Source: Owenia fusiformis (Eukaryota > Annelida > Polychaeta > Sabellida > Oweniidae). From it: a stretch of DNA of 64,000 nucleotides. Below the pieces are notes generated by a model. It ran no database searches. It had not been told where the DNA came from and saw only the letters and a list, made by a program, of their open reading frames with translations. The position numbers were made by a program, and so were the translations under genes. The stretch spans positions 13,457,375-13,521,374 of the forward strand of contig CAIIXF020000005.1 in NCBI GenBank assembly GCA_903813345.2, written 5' to 3'. This document shows, piece by piece, positions 15,001-27,894 of this stretch; the first letter of the stretch is position 1, and each line of letters opens with the position of its first letter.

Positions 15001-16563
15001 ATTAACTGTATGATAATCTTGAAATGTGTTGATAGACATTTCATATGGTCAGCACTTCCTTGTTTTGCAGTGGGTTAGCTTTCATGCTTTTTTTTGTGTC
15101 TTGATTCAGGTCAATAGTAGTACTGGTACCCTCTTAATTACCCAAATGCGAGTAAGTAGTTACCAGTTTCACCACCAGGTGGCTGATTCGGGTCAATTAA
15201 CATGGCAGGTATATAAGAAAGTTCCCTTAAACTTGAATATTATCAATTTAAGTGGCTCAATTTTCATATAACCCTTATGTGTCTGATACTTATACTAATG
15301 AAAATACGTCCAGTAAAGCAAAATATTATCTGTCCACTAAAAGAAAAAATATTTCATTTTTTGTGGTTTTATAGCATGGGGTCTATGGAGAATCTCCCCG
15401 AGCAAGAAATCACATTTTCAAAGAAAATTAATTTTTCAAAGTTGATAAACACTTTTTGAAACCACACTTTTAGATATAATTTTACATGTAGATTTCAAAT
15501 ATGATATTACTTTGACTAAATTTTGAATTTTTAATGATGTAAATCAAGATTATTTCTACTCGCATCTGGGTTATTGGTTTTCTTTTTCTTTTTAAACTTT
15601 CTTTTGATATATATGTTAGTTGGCTCTGATACTGGATGGTTGAATAAAAGAAATGATAGAAAATCAAAAAGCATTGATGAGAAATGAAAATGTAAGTTAG
15701 GTTACCTTTTGGGGCCTCACTTCTATATTACATATATAACATTATGATGTCTTGTTTCAAGTTGAAGACAAAAGGGGGGGGGGTCATAAGCCAAAATGTA
15801 ATATGTTCTTTACCTAAAGCTTTATTCTAAGGGATAATGGAGACTGTGAAATCCACAATGCTAACTCCTTATGCATCATCATTTTACAAATCATCATAGG
15901 TGAAATATTATCTTCGTTTAGTATATGTGAATAAGTGTGTGGTTTAACGTAATCACTTGTTTTAAGTGGCATATGATCGCAATATTATAAACCTGCTGTT
16001 CTCCAGATGCGCCCCTAAAACCATGGATTGAATGACTGATTAAGAGAGTGAAATTCATGTGCATTTAATTTTAATTTTTTTCCTAATTCCTTTCTATTCT
16101 TCTCCATGTTGCTTTTCAAAATATGACCTATATTTCTTGGGAACATTCTTAGTCCTATAAAATACTGCAAATATCTCATTTCAAATAAAAGAGACTGAAA
16201 CTAAAACCTCTCAAATTAACTGATATTAAATTGGTAAGAATTATTTGAAAGGTCAATTTTTCTATAAATATGTACTAACTGAGAAAATAAAGCTAGAATT
16301 GATCAATTTTAGTCAATATTCTTGTTTTTGAAATGTCTTAGAGAGTGACCAGATCAGCCTGACCTTGGAGTTTTAACACAGGACATCAATTTCACTCCCA
16401 AATATGGAAGGTGCAAAAATAGATCTGTCAATCAAATGTTGAACTGTATCCAAGAGAAGTTAAGCAAGATTTGATTGTTGATGAGCATGCTGATCTTGAA
16501 TTTGTTCAAAAAACAAGAATTAAAGTTTAATGACAATGCTCAAAATAATTTGTATTTAATTAA

Positions 16564-16869
16564 ACAAGGAGGATTGGCTCCCAGAATCGAAGTCGATATT
16601 TTCCAACAATGAAAACGCCGAGATGTCGTTATTTTCTGAAATTTTAACCGATTATAAATTCAAAATAAACAGTTCAAAAGATTCGAACCAATATCTCGAT
16701 CATTTCCTGTGAGTTTTGGAATTTTTCGTTAGGAAATAAGACCAAAATTCACAATTCAAATGTTGAAGTGAACAAAATGGCGGCTGTTGGAATTCAAATT
16801 TTGTAGCACGACATGCCCATATATGGGACAGAATATCGATGTTGCACTCTGGGAGCCAATCCTCCTTGT
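16564..16869. mobile_element. MITE with 22-bp perfect TIRs and 6-bp target-site duplication
   Basis: The element starts ACAAGGAGGATTGGCTCCCA and ends with the exact complement. The match is perfect for 22 bp and continues imperfectly to about 37 bp. It is flanked on both sides by AATTAA (16558-16563 and 16870-16875), a clear 6-bp target-site duplication. It is 306 bp long with no ORF, so it is a non-autonomous DNA transposon. Confidence 0.92.
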
Positions 16870-19856
16870 AATTAAAAAACTATTTTAAATTATTTGCACT
16901 CCATCTTGTATGTTTCTATGATAGGCTACCTTTTCACCATATGGTATGCATAACTGTACTTTTTTCTCACAGTTGATGTTTTCATATTTTTGCGCTGCAG
17001 GGTAACTGATTATGCTGAATTTGGTGATAATATCTCTATAGATTAAATGAGATAAAGGTTGTGCCATTCAGATTGTGCTATTACATTGTGTTCTGTGATT
17101 GTGCTATAATGATTGCATTGTGTTATCTATGGGCTTGGATTGTGCTCTCACTTAGGAGTATATTGCACTACACAACCTGAACATATATGAGGTGATACAA
17201 TTTCTAAACCTCATACTTATACATAACCACTTTACCACAAGCATTATGTCTGGAAGTTATTACCTATGCTTGAAATTTTGCCTCAGGTATATCACACCAC
17301 AGAATGCTTTTTTAAGTATTACAGTATTTGTAGTTTAATGTGATTTGGAATAAACAGCTAATCTATGGCTACCTTATTTCTATGCAGTTCCACTCTATTT
17401 CACTACAGCTTTTTATTTCAAGACATGGTAACTTGGACATTTCACTGATGGGCTACCATTCCTTTTGGCAAGGTAACCATAGATCTGCTATTCTAACAAA
17501 CTCATGCTGCTTATGGAGAACCTACCAAGTCCAGAATTGTATCAAGTTGAGCCAGTGGTTATATAGAGTTCATTGACTAATCTCTTCATGCTTCCTACAG
17601 ACAAAGAGGAAAATGAAGTTCACATGGTTTATTGCAAATTACTGTGTGTTTATACTGAGCTTTCATTATATTTTCACATCATCACCAAGACATATAGTGA
17701 CATATTCTAATGGCTTCCATTTTGTGTGACCAGTAGTTGGGATTGGGTGGTCCTCAGTTGATGTTCAGGGTCTGTAACAATGTTACACATTTGTAACTAT
17801 TTGAAATTACCAGGTGAGGTGTTGACATTTTGTGATATTAGTAACTTGTTGCATTTTACCCTTTGTGTGAATGGTGCCTTTATAAAATATCTTTAACAAA
17901 AAGTCACAGTGTCTTGTGTTTGTATTGATGTTTAGATTGGGACATTAAGACTAAAGATCAGCTTCTCGTCATGTGTTATAACATTAGATTAATGTATGTT
18001 CAATCATTCCATCTCCTAATTCTTAACAAAGGATATTATATCTCAAGCTTTGGAAGTGGTGGAAGCAATGAGGGGTGGTGATGAAAACCCTTTGAAATTT
18101 ACAAGGAAGGGTGACATTTTCGTGGAGAAATGTGGCCCAAAATAACCTCTTAATGCTCAAATTTTTATGATGGAGTGGGAGAAAGGGACACATTGTTCAT
18201 CAAGTTCATCTTGTACATTATGACCACTGAGTTATATCAATATATCATTCCTACCAGCAGCATGGTGGCTTGTAATCCTATCACTACGTATAGCTGACAT
18301 CACAGTGATGTCATTCTAATATGGCGCATGTCAGTAATACAATAACCTGGCAAGCTGTCCCATGTTATGAAAAATGGGTCATTTTTTTTTTTCTTTGACC
18401 AGACATGTTTCTTTGGATTTCAATATTATTTACGAAATTTTATTTACAGACCTTTCATTCTGGTCATTGCTCTCTATTTCTCTTGATAGGATACATCTTT
18501 CAAACAACTTCATTCGATTGTGCTTGGCTGTCTCAACCAAAATGTAATTGTGTTTGGTTGTGCTCGGCTGTCACAACCAAACTTTGATTGTGCTTGGTTG
18601 AGATAAAACATTTGATAGACTTATATCTGACCTCAAATGATACTAAAGGAATAAATAATGACTTTAGAAACCACCAATGTGTGTTGTTTCAAGCCTTGAG
18701 TGAAATGTTCAGTATATTTCATGGACTGTAAATATTTAAGAAAGCTGGCCTGTCAGTTCTGGAAATAGATACCATATTGGGTTAGACAGTGATGATAGAT
18801 AAATAGTTTGTGCAGGTTTTGCTACTATACATTTGCATATAAACATTGAACATGGTGAAATGTTATACATTTGAATATGGAAATTGTCAACTTAAGTAAT
18901 TTAAGGTTCACAAGTCTGCCTTATATGAATAAGCTCTGAGGATTTTTCCAAGTTAGAATGCAGGACTTGCCACCCCTTCTCCCATTTTTCTGAAACTTTG
19001 TAGATATGTGATATAGATGGGGGTTACAGGCGGCATGGCGGGGGGGGGGGGGTCACAGGCCTAAATGGGTGCCTAAAGAAGAGTAGCTGATCTGTTGACT
19101 TCAATATGTCTGTCTTGACCTTCAAAGATGTTGTATACAAATTTTCTTGTAAAGCCAATGATAAGCCTAGTTTATGCTTTCAGTTTTACACATCTTGTAG
19201 TTTGTTATCTGACTAAATGTATACAATGGGTCCTATTACAACTTATCTCTTTCATTGTGGGGCCCTAGCCAAGTCTATATGTTTTTACAATGTGCTTTAG
19301 AACATACTTCAAAGAGATGTTTTAAAGCTATTTAGTAAATACATGACAGACAGGTAAAATAGCCTAAAGGAATAAGTTGCCATGCTACTAGATAACATCA
19401 TAATAATTGGACTTAGCAGAGATTTCCTTTGACATGCAGCGACAATACCTAAAGAATGAAGTATTTGACTGAAAGTTTTTTTTATGAAAATATGTCATAA
19501 ATGTCATAAATTCATTTTATTTTAGTGTTTAATGAAACAGGATTCTACTCAGAGGAAATATTTGCATGGGGCGGGAAATAGTATTAAAGATACATTTTTG
19601 TGGTTCTTGAAGATGATAAAAAATACTCTTTTTGTATTACTTTTGACCACAATTTTTTGCACTTTCTCGAAAAAATTTATTTTCAATTAAAGACCAATAT
19701 TCAATAAAATTCTGTCTGTAGATTGCCTATTCAATGACAGTATGAAATGAAAATTGAACTTTTCTATTTATCTTTTAAAATGAAATTCATATTTATATTG
19801 TATTCTAAGTTCTTTTAATTTACTTTAAATATAGAGTGTATACTACTGTACATTTC

Positions 19857-20001
19857 TGTTTATTTATTCCTTGCTGATTCCACTAATTTCTCTGAAATTT
19901 GAGTGGACTGCACATTTTTCTTGCATTTCTATATAATTTAGAATATAGACACTAAGTCTGTTTACATTATTTCTTGTCTATTCCACTGTTTTCCTCATAT
20001 T
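19857..20001 (+). repeat. Dispersed about 130-bp repeat, copy 4
   Basis: It contains CCTTGCTGATTCCACTAATT, CTCTGAAATTTGAGTGGACT, GCATTTCTATATAATTTAGA and ATTATTTCTTGTCTATTCCA in the block order of the other copies. Confidence 0.5.
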
Positions 20002-22332
20002 TTGTAGTTATAGACATGATTGTAATGAAACTCCTTTCAGATATAAAAAAAGCGTATGAAGTGAATATTAATTGAGTATTTAATCGAGTTGATCGCCAGT
20101 GTAGTATGAATATAATTATATGTTTGTAAAAATGTTTATCAAATGTTTACAAATAGTATTTCCTTTGAACCTTTTCCAATCATATTTTGATAAGGTCACT
20201 GGTCAAACTACTCAAAAGTTCTATTTTGAAAAGATTCAGTACACTAATGAGTACTTCAATCTAATAATATAATCATCTACTCGACCCATATTGACTCTGG
20301 TTCAAAATTGCATTTTTCAATTTTATATGTATAAAAAACGTGCACTTTTGATTTGAAAAATAAGTGGTTGTCAGCAATATGAAGACGTTTTTTTTAATAT
20401 AAATATAATTATTGTGTTACCTTAGATACATATATGTCACTAAATGTCCTTATATGGGATATTTATGTTTGCTTTCATTGATTATAATTGTCATATTTTT
20501 TTAAAAATCTAATTTAAAGACCCTTGTTACTTATTCATGAATTTTTAAGTTGAATTCCCCAAATGATCTTAAAGTTTGACCTACTTAATCCTATGAACTC
20601 CCATATCTCATTTCGGAATGGGATGGGAATAATCTGTCAAATGTTAGCCATAATTTGATGTGATATGTTTTGACACAGGTAACATATACAAGTGTATGAT
20701 GAGCTTTAAACAAATGTCTTTAGGTCAAACATCATCAACATATTTGAGGGTGTATGTATGTACTCAGTAGTATTGTATTCAGAGCCCATAAAACCACCCT
20801 TTCCCCTTCTACCATGATATGGATAGGGGGAGAGGGGAATAGGGACATGTAGCAAAACTATACACTGAAATCACATATTTTCACATATGTCTTTGAAAGT
20901 CAAGTTTTAGGTTCAATATATTCAATATATAGCCAATGTGTGTTCACTATACCAGCCAGCCATCTGCTTTTTGGAAATCAGCATGTGTCTCTTTAAAAGG
21001 AAGTTGAGCAATATGTGTGTTCCTGTGCTTTATGATTTTGTGCTAGAAACAGGGGTATAGGTAGACAATTAGGCAGGGTAAAGGAGGCATAAATCTCTCA
21101 AAAAATATATTTCTGAAAGATGTTGGTGAGGCAGTGTTGATGAGACAATGGTGAGGCACTTGCCTCAAACTGGCTATGCCAATGAGAAAGATCTTAAAGT
21201 GTGAGCTTCGGGTTATTACAATTATTTCTCAAATCAAGTGTGTCTGCTCTCCCATTTTGAGATCACACAAATATTGGATGAATGAGAATATAACATTCAT
21301 GTCAGGGTCTGGTAATGAATCCCTTGCAATTTATTACAGAAATCATAATTACTTATTTTATATTTTATGTTAACCTAATAAGCAAGAAGTTAGTTTATTT
21401 AATTTGTAATGTACAGGTTGTTTATTGGAATTCACTTTATTCATCATTTTGTTCATCATTTGTCATCATTTTCATCAATTAACATATGTGAACTTTAAGT
21501 TGTGATTTTAACAGTTTAACCAGGGGATATATGATATAGACTTGTCAGCTGAGTGATAAAAACATAGTAGCTTAAAACACTTTATGTTGGCTAATATGCT
21601 ATCTTTTACATTGGTATTTTACACCTAAAGCTAAAAGTTCTTAATTTAACTTTCCAACTGCTTTCAGGACTACAGTCTTATGTACAGTGACGAAAAAGTG
21701 CCCAACATTGATTTAATGCTCTGACTGTTTATATGGACCAGTTATCTAACCCATGTTGATTTTTCAGAGATGTGAATTAGACTTTTCACCCTTTACTCTT
21801 GCTACTTGACTTCTCATTTGAAATCTGTAGATTTTATCACCATTTAACTTTTGACCCTGGGAGCATGCCATTAACAAGTCAAGAGTTATTCCATAAAAGT
21901 TATTTTTACATCTCTTATTGCTTATCCCAAAAGGTTCCTTTTTTCTAAGACCACTGATATTCACTATCTAGGAATTCAGGAGTATTATCAACTCAAGTTT
22001 GTTGATATTTTTCTTGAGGGACTTCACTTCTTGGGAGCATTATACATTTGTTTTTCAATGAGGAAAGTAGTTTGTGCTGCCATCTTTGTGAACAATGTTT
22101 CACTATAGAATGCATAGTTTCCTTTTTATGTTATCACTTCTGGTGTTTAGTACTTCTATATGTATTTCAAAGGATACATTTGCCAAATGCATCTCACAAT
22201 ATTTTATATTTAAATGTAAAATTAACATCTGTTTGTGGAATATGGCCCAAATTAACACTATTTTGAAGTACAAAAGGTGTTAATTTCAAAATATGTTACT
22301 TGTATTTCAAAGTTTGTTACTTGTATTTGCAG

Positions 22333-23912
22333 GACTAAAACCAGGTATCTGCTTTGAAATCCAGTTGCAGCGCAACAAAAACTACCTAGTTATGCTGAAC
22401 CGCAGGGATGGCAAGCTAGTACCTGCAAACCGTGAATACGAGGAATATGACTTAGAAGAGGCTCTTATAGCATGTGGAGTGAAACTTCGTTACCCCAGAG
22501 GTAAATTGTTTTACTAAGATGTTGTTGTTTCCTTATTTTTTATCTCCCTTCATCTCCCCTCTTACCTTCCCTTGATCTTCCTATCTTTTATATAAGACAC
22601 AAATTGACTGACATATGCTTAGTTAACAAGAAGATATCTATTAAAACTCAACATTTAGATTGTATCATTTTAGAAAATTGCAATATAAATTCTTCATAAA
22701 CAGTAGAAGTTTGTGAATTAGCTTATGTTTGATATAACATCTAACTTAGTAAAATTAAACATACTTCATCTTATAATACACATGTGATATTATGATGTGT
22801 CACTTGCATTAAAGGTTGTATTGGATTAGGAATTAATGTGTTGTTGATTTTGAATTGAAACCAGGTTAAAGAAATATTAGATCTATAAACCAAAATGACC
22901 AATTTTCTCCAGGTAAATCTGCAACAAACAATAACTACCAATGCCCCACAGTGGATCCTGCTGACTGTGTTATGGAACCTGATGTTGTTCCCCCACTCAT
23001 TGACACTGATGAAAAGGAGGAGAGCGAAGAACAGCCACCTTATGAAGTAGCCACACCTGAGCCAACTACCCCACCAACAGGTATGTTCATTGTGCTTTTT
23101 TATATGGTCCATTTTTAAAATTAATGCCTCGGTTACATTTGATCATATGGCAGCCGTAGCTTCCCAAAATTGAGAGAAATATGCAGCATAAAAATATAGC
23201 AGTACAATGTAGATTTTCCACATCAAATTTGTGAAGTTACGGCTGCCTTAGAGTAAATGTGAATGTGGCTTTAAGGGCTAATAGCTGTAATCCTCATGTA
23301 AGATACACCTAAATTATTCCATAATCTTATGGAGCTTACAGTCAAAAAAATTAAAGACATAAACCTTCTCTTTGCAATCATTGATTCTATTCGAAAAAAA
23401 ATTTAAAATTGAGAACTTAAATCATTGGCAGAAAAGATCTTTCCCATGAATCTTGACCCCTATTGGGGAAGGGAATTATGGAAACTGGGATATATTGGCT
23501 AGTAAGATTGACATCGCAACCAATACGAGGCATGACTTATTAGACTGGTGTATTAACATCTTGTGTTTTTGACTGTAAAGTCTTTTTGATGAGGTTAAGT
23601 CGGTGAAAATGTCTAGAAAAGTACAGAACACTTTGAAACCTATATCTAGAAAAAGGAGCATCATAGTACTAATGAGTATTTGCAATCTATTTTCCAGAAC
23701 CAACTGAACCAACGTCTGAACCAGAAACAACTCCAGAAACAACTCCTACAACCACCCCTAAATCAGAACCAGAAGACAATAATGTTGACACAGAAACTGG
23801 TGCTCCAGTAGGTCCAGTTAGCGCAAATGACAATAATGGTGCTAGTGGCCTCCATATACAAACCATACCTATAATCATAGCTAGTTTATTGTATGTATTG
23901 TTGTCACGGTAA
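22333..23912 (+). CDS. 3' part of a GPI-anchored cell-surface protein gene (three terminal exons), family unknown
   Basis: Three exons join in frame: 22333-22500, 22913-23080 and 23698-23912, each bounded by AG/GT and all separated by phase-1 introns, as is common for extracellular modules. They encode about 183 residues up to the TAA at 23910. The first exon is a charged, possibly folded segment with two cysteines (GICFE, IACGV). The second adds two cysteines (YQCPT, ADCVM) and then turns acidic and Pro-rich. The third is a Thr/Pro/Glu-rich stalk followed by a small-residue stretch (NDNNGASG) and a hydrophobic C-terminus (IPIIIASLLYVLLS) ending in Arg. That tail is the standard layout of a GPI-attachment signal. 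The signal peptide and N-terminal exons were not found upstream. I do not recognise the family, so the function beyond a surface-attached protein is unknown. Confidence 0.7.
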
Positions 23913-24899
23913 TGTCAGTGTTCTCTACTCATAGCCATACAATGCATTCGGGGTTATTAAGACAACTGGGCAGTCTTTAGCAGAGCTACAAAAATAGGCC
24001 AATTAATGACAATTGGTCCATGTTATTGCATTAAACACCAAACATTTTTTGAGGCTCTGCTAATGACTGTGTCTTACATGTTGGTCTTGGCTTGAAGGTC
24101 TCATGTTCATCCCTCTATCTCTTGACACCCCCCCCCCGAAAAAAAGTTTGGACAGATGGGAGATTGAGATAGAGGGATGGCTACATGACTGACAGTAGTC
24201 ATGACGACAATGTTAACTGTTGTTTTTTCTCAGTCAAGAAAATTTAAAACTTGGTGTTTACCAAGCTCTTAATATGCACTCCTGAGTTATGTATTAGAAA
24301 ATGTGATCTTGGAAAGAATGAAAAAATAGGACCCGCCATGCTCATATGAGATTACATGAGTACAATTGAGAATTTACCAACATTGAAGTATTGTATTGTA
24401 AGAAAAACTAGTATTTGCACCTATGAGATTAATATTTTCATTTCCTGTTAGCCATACATTGCCATAAATGTAAACTAAAGACAAACCCTCCCTTCTTATT
24501 CATACCTGTTTAAGAAAATAAAGGGGGAGGGGTAGAGAAAAAATTTGAATTGATTTTTATGTTTTTGACTATATGCGAACATCCGTGGTCCAGAATCATT
24601 AGCTCAAATCATCATAATTTACATCTTAACTCTATAGACTATAGGAAAATTGAAGTTTTAGAATTGGTGTATAGCCTATGAGGAGCAGTCATGATTGGTT
24701 TGAATTCAATACTTCTGAAACTTCTTATATTTCATTACTAGTATATATAACTAGTATAACCCATGGATGAAATGACACTGTGGTCATATGGTTGTGCAGT
24801 TGAATTTTAGGATCAGATTGTCATTTTATGCATGGGATAATATGTAATTGACTCACTTGATATCTCAGATACTGGTTTATATTAAACCTGAATCAAGCA

Positions 24900-25157
24900 C
24901 AAAGGTCAAGGTCAAATTCATGGAAGATAGATATCCGGGACCTAAATTATGTTCAAAGATCAATGTTAAGTAGATGTTACATATGTGTAACCTTAATTAT
25001 TTGCAAAGGTCAAGGTCAAAAGCATAAATGTTATATATGTGTGACCTTAATGATGTGCAAAGGTCAAGGTTAAGTGCATAGTTGTTACATATGTGTAACC
25101 TGAATTATATTTAAAGGTCAAGGTCAAATACATAAATGTTACATATATGTATGTTTG
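24900..25157 (+). repeat. Tandem array of a 54-bp unit with AGGTCAAGGTCA motif
   Basis: Units start at 24900, 24954, 25004, 25058 and 25112, spaced 54, 50, 54 and 54 bp. Four of the five begin with AAAGGTCAAGGTCA or AAAGGTCAAGGTTA, followed by a TTACATATGTGTAACCTTAA-type segment. The array is degenerate (first units most diverged). Confidence 0.88.
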
Positions 25158-27715
25158 ATTCAGACATTGTATAGCTATTGCTAGTCAGTTGAATTAATTG
25201 TCATCAGCATGCGCCCCTGTCCAATTATACCATAGATGATATTCATTTTATATTTATTATTATCTTATCACCTCGTTTTGTACATGAAGTACATTTTAAT
25301 TCAAAACTTCTGCAATTTAGAATCTCAAGCTCATTATGTGAAGTTTTTTTGTGTTCAAGTATTACATGTAGCACATGTATTTTGTTACAATCACACTACT
25401 ATTTGCACAAATATTGTTCACCATCGTTTGTAAATACTATGATATAGTTGGATGAGACATGAAAATGAAGCCAAAGTTTTTTTATATTGTACAAAATCCA
25501 CTAGACAAATGTGCAATGGGCATTGTGCTGCTCATGTAGTAGGAAAACAGTATTTCATGAAGTTACTAAAACCAACAAAATGACCAGTCCCTCTTGTGTT
25601 TTATAGTTCTGAATGCCCAATCTCTCTGAATGATCGATCCCCTTTATTTGAAATGACTTTATGATGTGAAACTGTCACATCTAAACTTGAATGTCAAAAT
25701 TAGAATTTTGTTGGTTTTTGGATTGATGAGAGGCACTGTATATAATATATATTAACCCTATAGCTGATATAGCCTGTGGTGGTCTAATGCGCTATGTGGT
25801 TAACCCTTGTTTCAGGAAATAGTTTCCAATACATAAATACTTGCAATACATTAGTCTGAGAGGTTTTCACTGAAATACACTTTTTATGTGCAATCCCAAA
25901 TTTTTGCCGAGGAAGAAAATGTACAAGGTGACACAAAAATTCCACTCCGAGTTTTGGTATAACTGATGGAGTATTCTTGATGCCAGAAGAAAAGTATGTT
26001 CCATTGTTTAAAGAGACACCCTGTATGAGCCACTATAAAGCATGGATTGTATGGGGATTGATGCCCTCTGGGGTACACCCTGTATTTAGAGCTTTAGGCC
26101 ACCATTGTGCTTTATCAGCAGAGGGTCTTGTAAGACTGGGTGTAAATAAATGTTTTACCCTATATAACTAGCTATGCCTATCTAGCTATCTAGTACTGTT
26201 AAAACTCAAATTTTCAAGTTGTCCTAAATTTGCTGCATTTTCTGAACATGCTGGAAATGTGTCTTAAAAGGGTCCAGGAAAAAATCCCTGAATTGCCAAG
26301 TAATCGAGAGAAAAGGGGAACCAAGTACAATTAATTTGATTGTTTTGTTGTGAAATACAGTTGAAACTGGGAAATCTAAATTGACCATATATGTGAACTC
26401 ATGAAAGATAATTGAAGTGACAATATGTAATCCACAGTGTTGATTGAACCAGTGAAAAAAATTGTGGTCATTGAAGATTTGAGCTTTACAGTAACCTTTA
26501 GATCACTTAGAATACTATGACGTGTTTGTCAAGGTCGTTGAACGCCCGCTTTTCTCAAGCTGTCTATCTGCTTTTCACACAGGACTAAGGCAGGAAGAAT
26601 TGTTTTAAGTGATGCAATAAAGATAAAAGGTTGTATTGAAATGAAAGATAGGAACATTATCAATTTTAGTATGTGTAGATTATTCCATTTTGTTCCATAC
26701 TTGCCATATGGGTCATTCACATTTGTTCAAATTTCAAATTTTCACCTTTTAAAGTGTCCACATTTGAAAGTTAGAGGTCAATACATCTCAAATGTTAATT
26801 TTATTCCAGAATTCACTTTTGAGATCTTAGTCAAATTACAATAATCTTTTCATCAAAACCTGTTCGCAATTTCTTGAAAACCTTTAATAAGTGAATGTAT
26901 TTTGTATAGGCCTATAATTCATTTGTCTCACCAGACATCTTTGTCCATCCCTCCCATTCCCTTCCTTAATCAAGTTGGAAATGGAAAGTAATGGGAGGGG
27001 TAGATTCTTGAAGAAAATTCATTATCTAATTATTTGTGATGTTCTTTCAACCACTGGTAATCTATGTTTCCTACTTGTAAATGAAAAAGATTTTAGTTGT
27101 AGTCAATAGGTTGATTTGTATATACAGTTTGAGTGTAAGAATTTGACATCGGAAATAGAACCTTGATTAATGCCTACATTATTCCGCATATATGCACTCT
27201 TAATATAATTTGGCCCTTCTAAATTTTAGTTTGCACATATTATATTTACACTTTTACTATCAGAAGAAGAAGTTACAACTTTCTAAATTTTAGTTGAGGC
27301 ATATTATATCTTTAGAGAAAAAAACATTGATAATTTAGAATTGACAATTTTTATAATAAATATGAAAATTCAGGTATGTATGCCAGTCCTAATCTATACT
27401 CCGCTTTCTAATTTATATAGTTGCATTGACGTATGCAGAGAAACTTGTATTTTAATTTGTATTTTCCTATATAATTTATATATTTGTACAATATGTAATT
27501 AGAATTGATATTGTAGCTCTGTCATTTAAAAAACATTTTTTTGTTATTTGGTCTTCTAGTTATGATCAACAAAACTGATGCCATTTTGGATGAAAATAAA
27601 AAATTTGAGCACATTATTAATTTAAAGAATCCGAGATTTACTTTTTGGATCAGGTCTTTTTGTAGAAATAAAGGCCTATTAAGATTGTGAATAAGACTAT
27701 TATTTTATAGTAATA

Positions 27716-27894
27716 CAGTAAAACCTGTCTAATGCGAAGACCACTGGAACCAGCCATAACTATTGGGTGTTCACATTTTATGTTATCCATGTTAATCTAT
27801 TCCAGATTAGAAAGTGGTATGGAAAAATGTGTTCACATTGAGACGTGTTCGGAGTAGCGAGCTCTTAATGTATACAGGTTTTACATTTTTACTG
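27716..27894. mobile_element. MITE of the CAGTAAAACCTG family, copy 2
   Basis: It begins CAGTAAAACCTGT and ends with an inverted ACAGGTTTTAC...ACTG, 179 bp in all, close in length to copies 1 and 3. It lies between the GPI-anchored gene and PNPLA8. Confidence 0.7.

Larger units (their letters stand above)
1..22332. other. 22.3 kb with no recognisable gene
   Basis: Six-frame reading shows only short open frames without recognisable motifs or paired splice signals. Apart from the listed MITEs (878, 16564), microsatellites and dispersed repeats, I see nothing. N-terminal exons of the GPI-anchored gene may lie here, but none could be supported. Confidence 0.6.

Noticed and set aside
22333-22500. 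Loose resemblance of the first GPI-gene exon (NYLVMLNRRDGKLVPA) to an FGF/beta-trefoil strand pattern
   Set aside because: Only one short strand-like stretch matches, spacing to the other conserved FGF positions is wrong, and the next exon goes straight into a low-complexity stalk.
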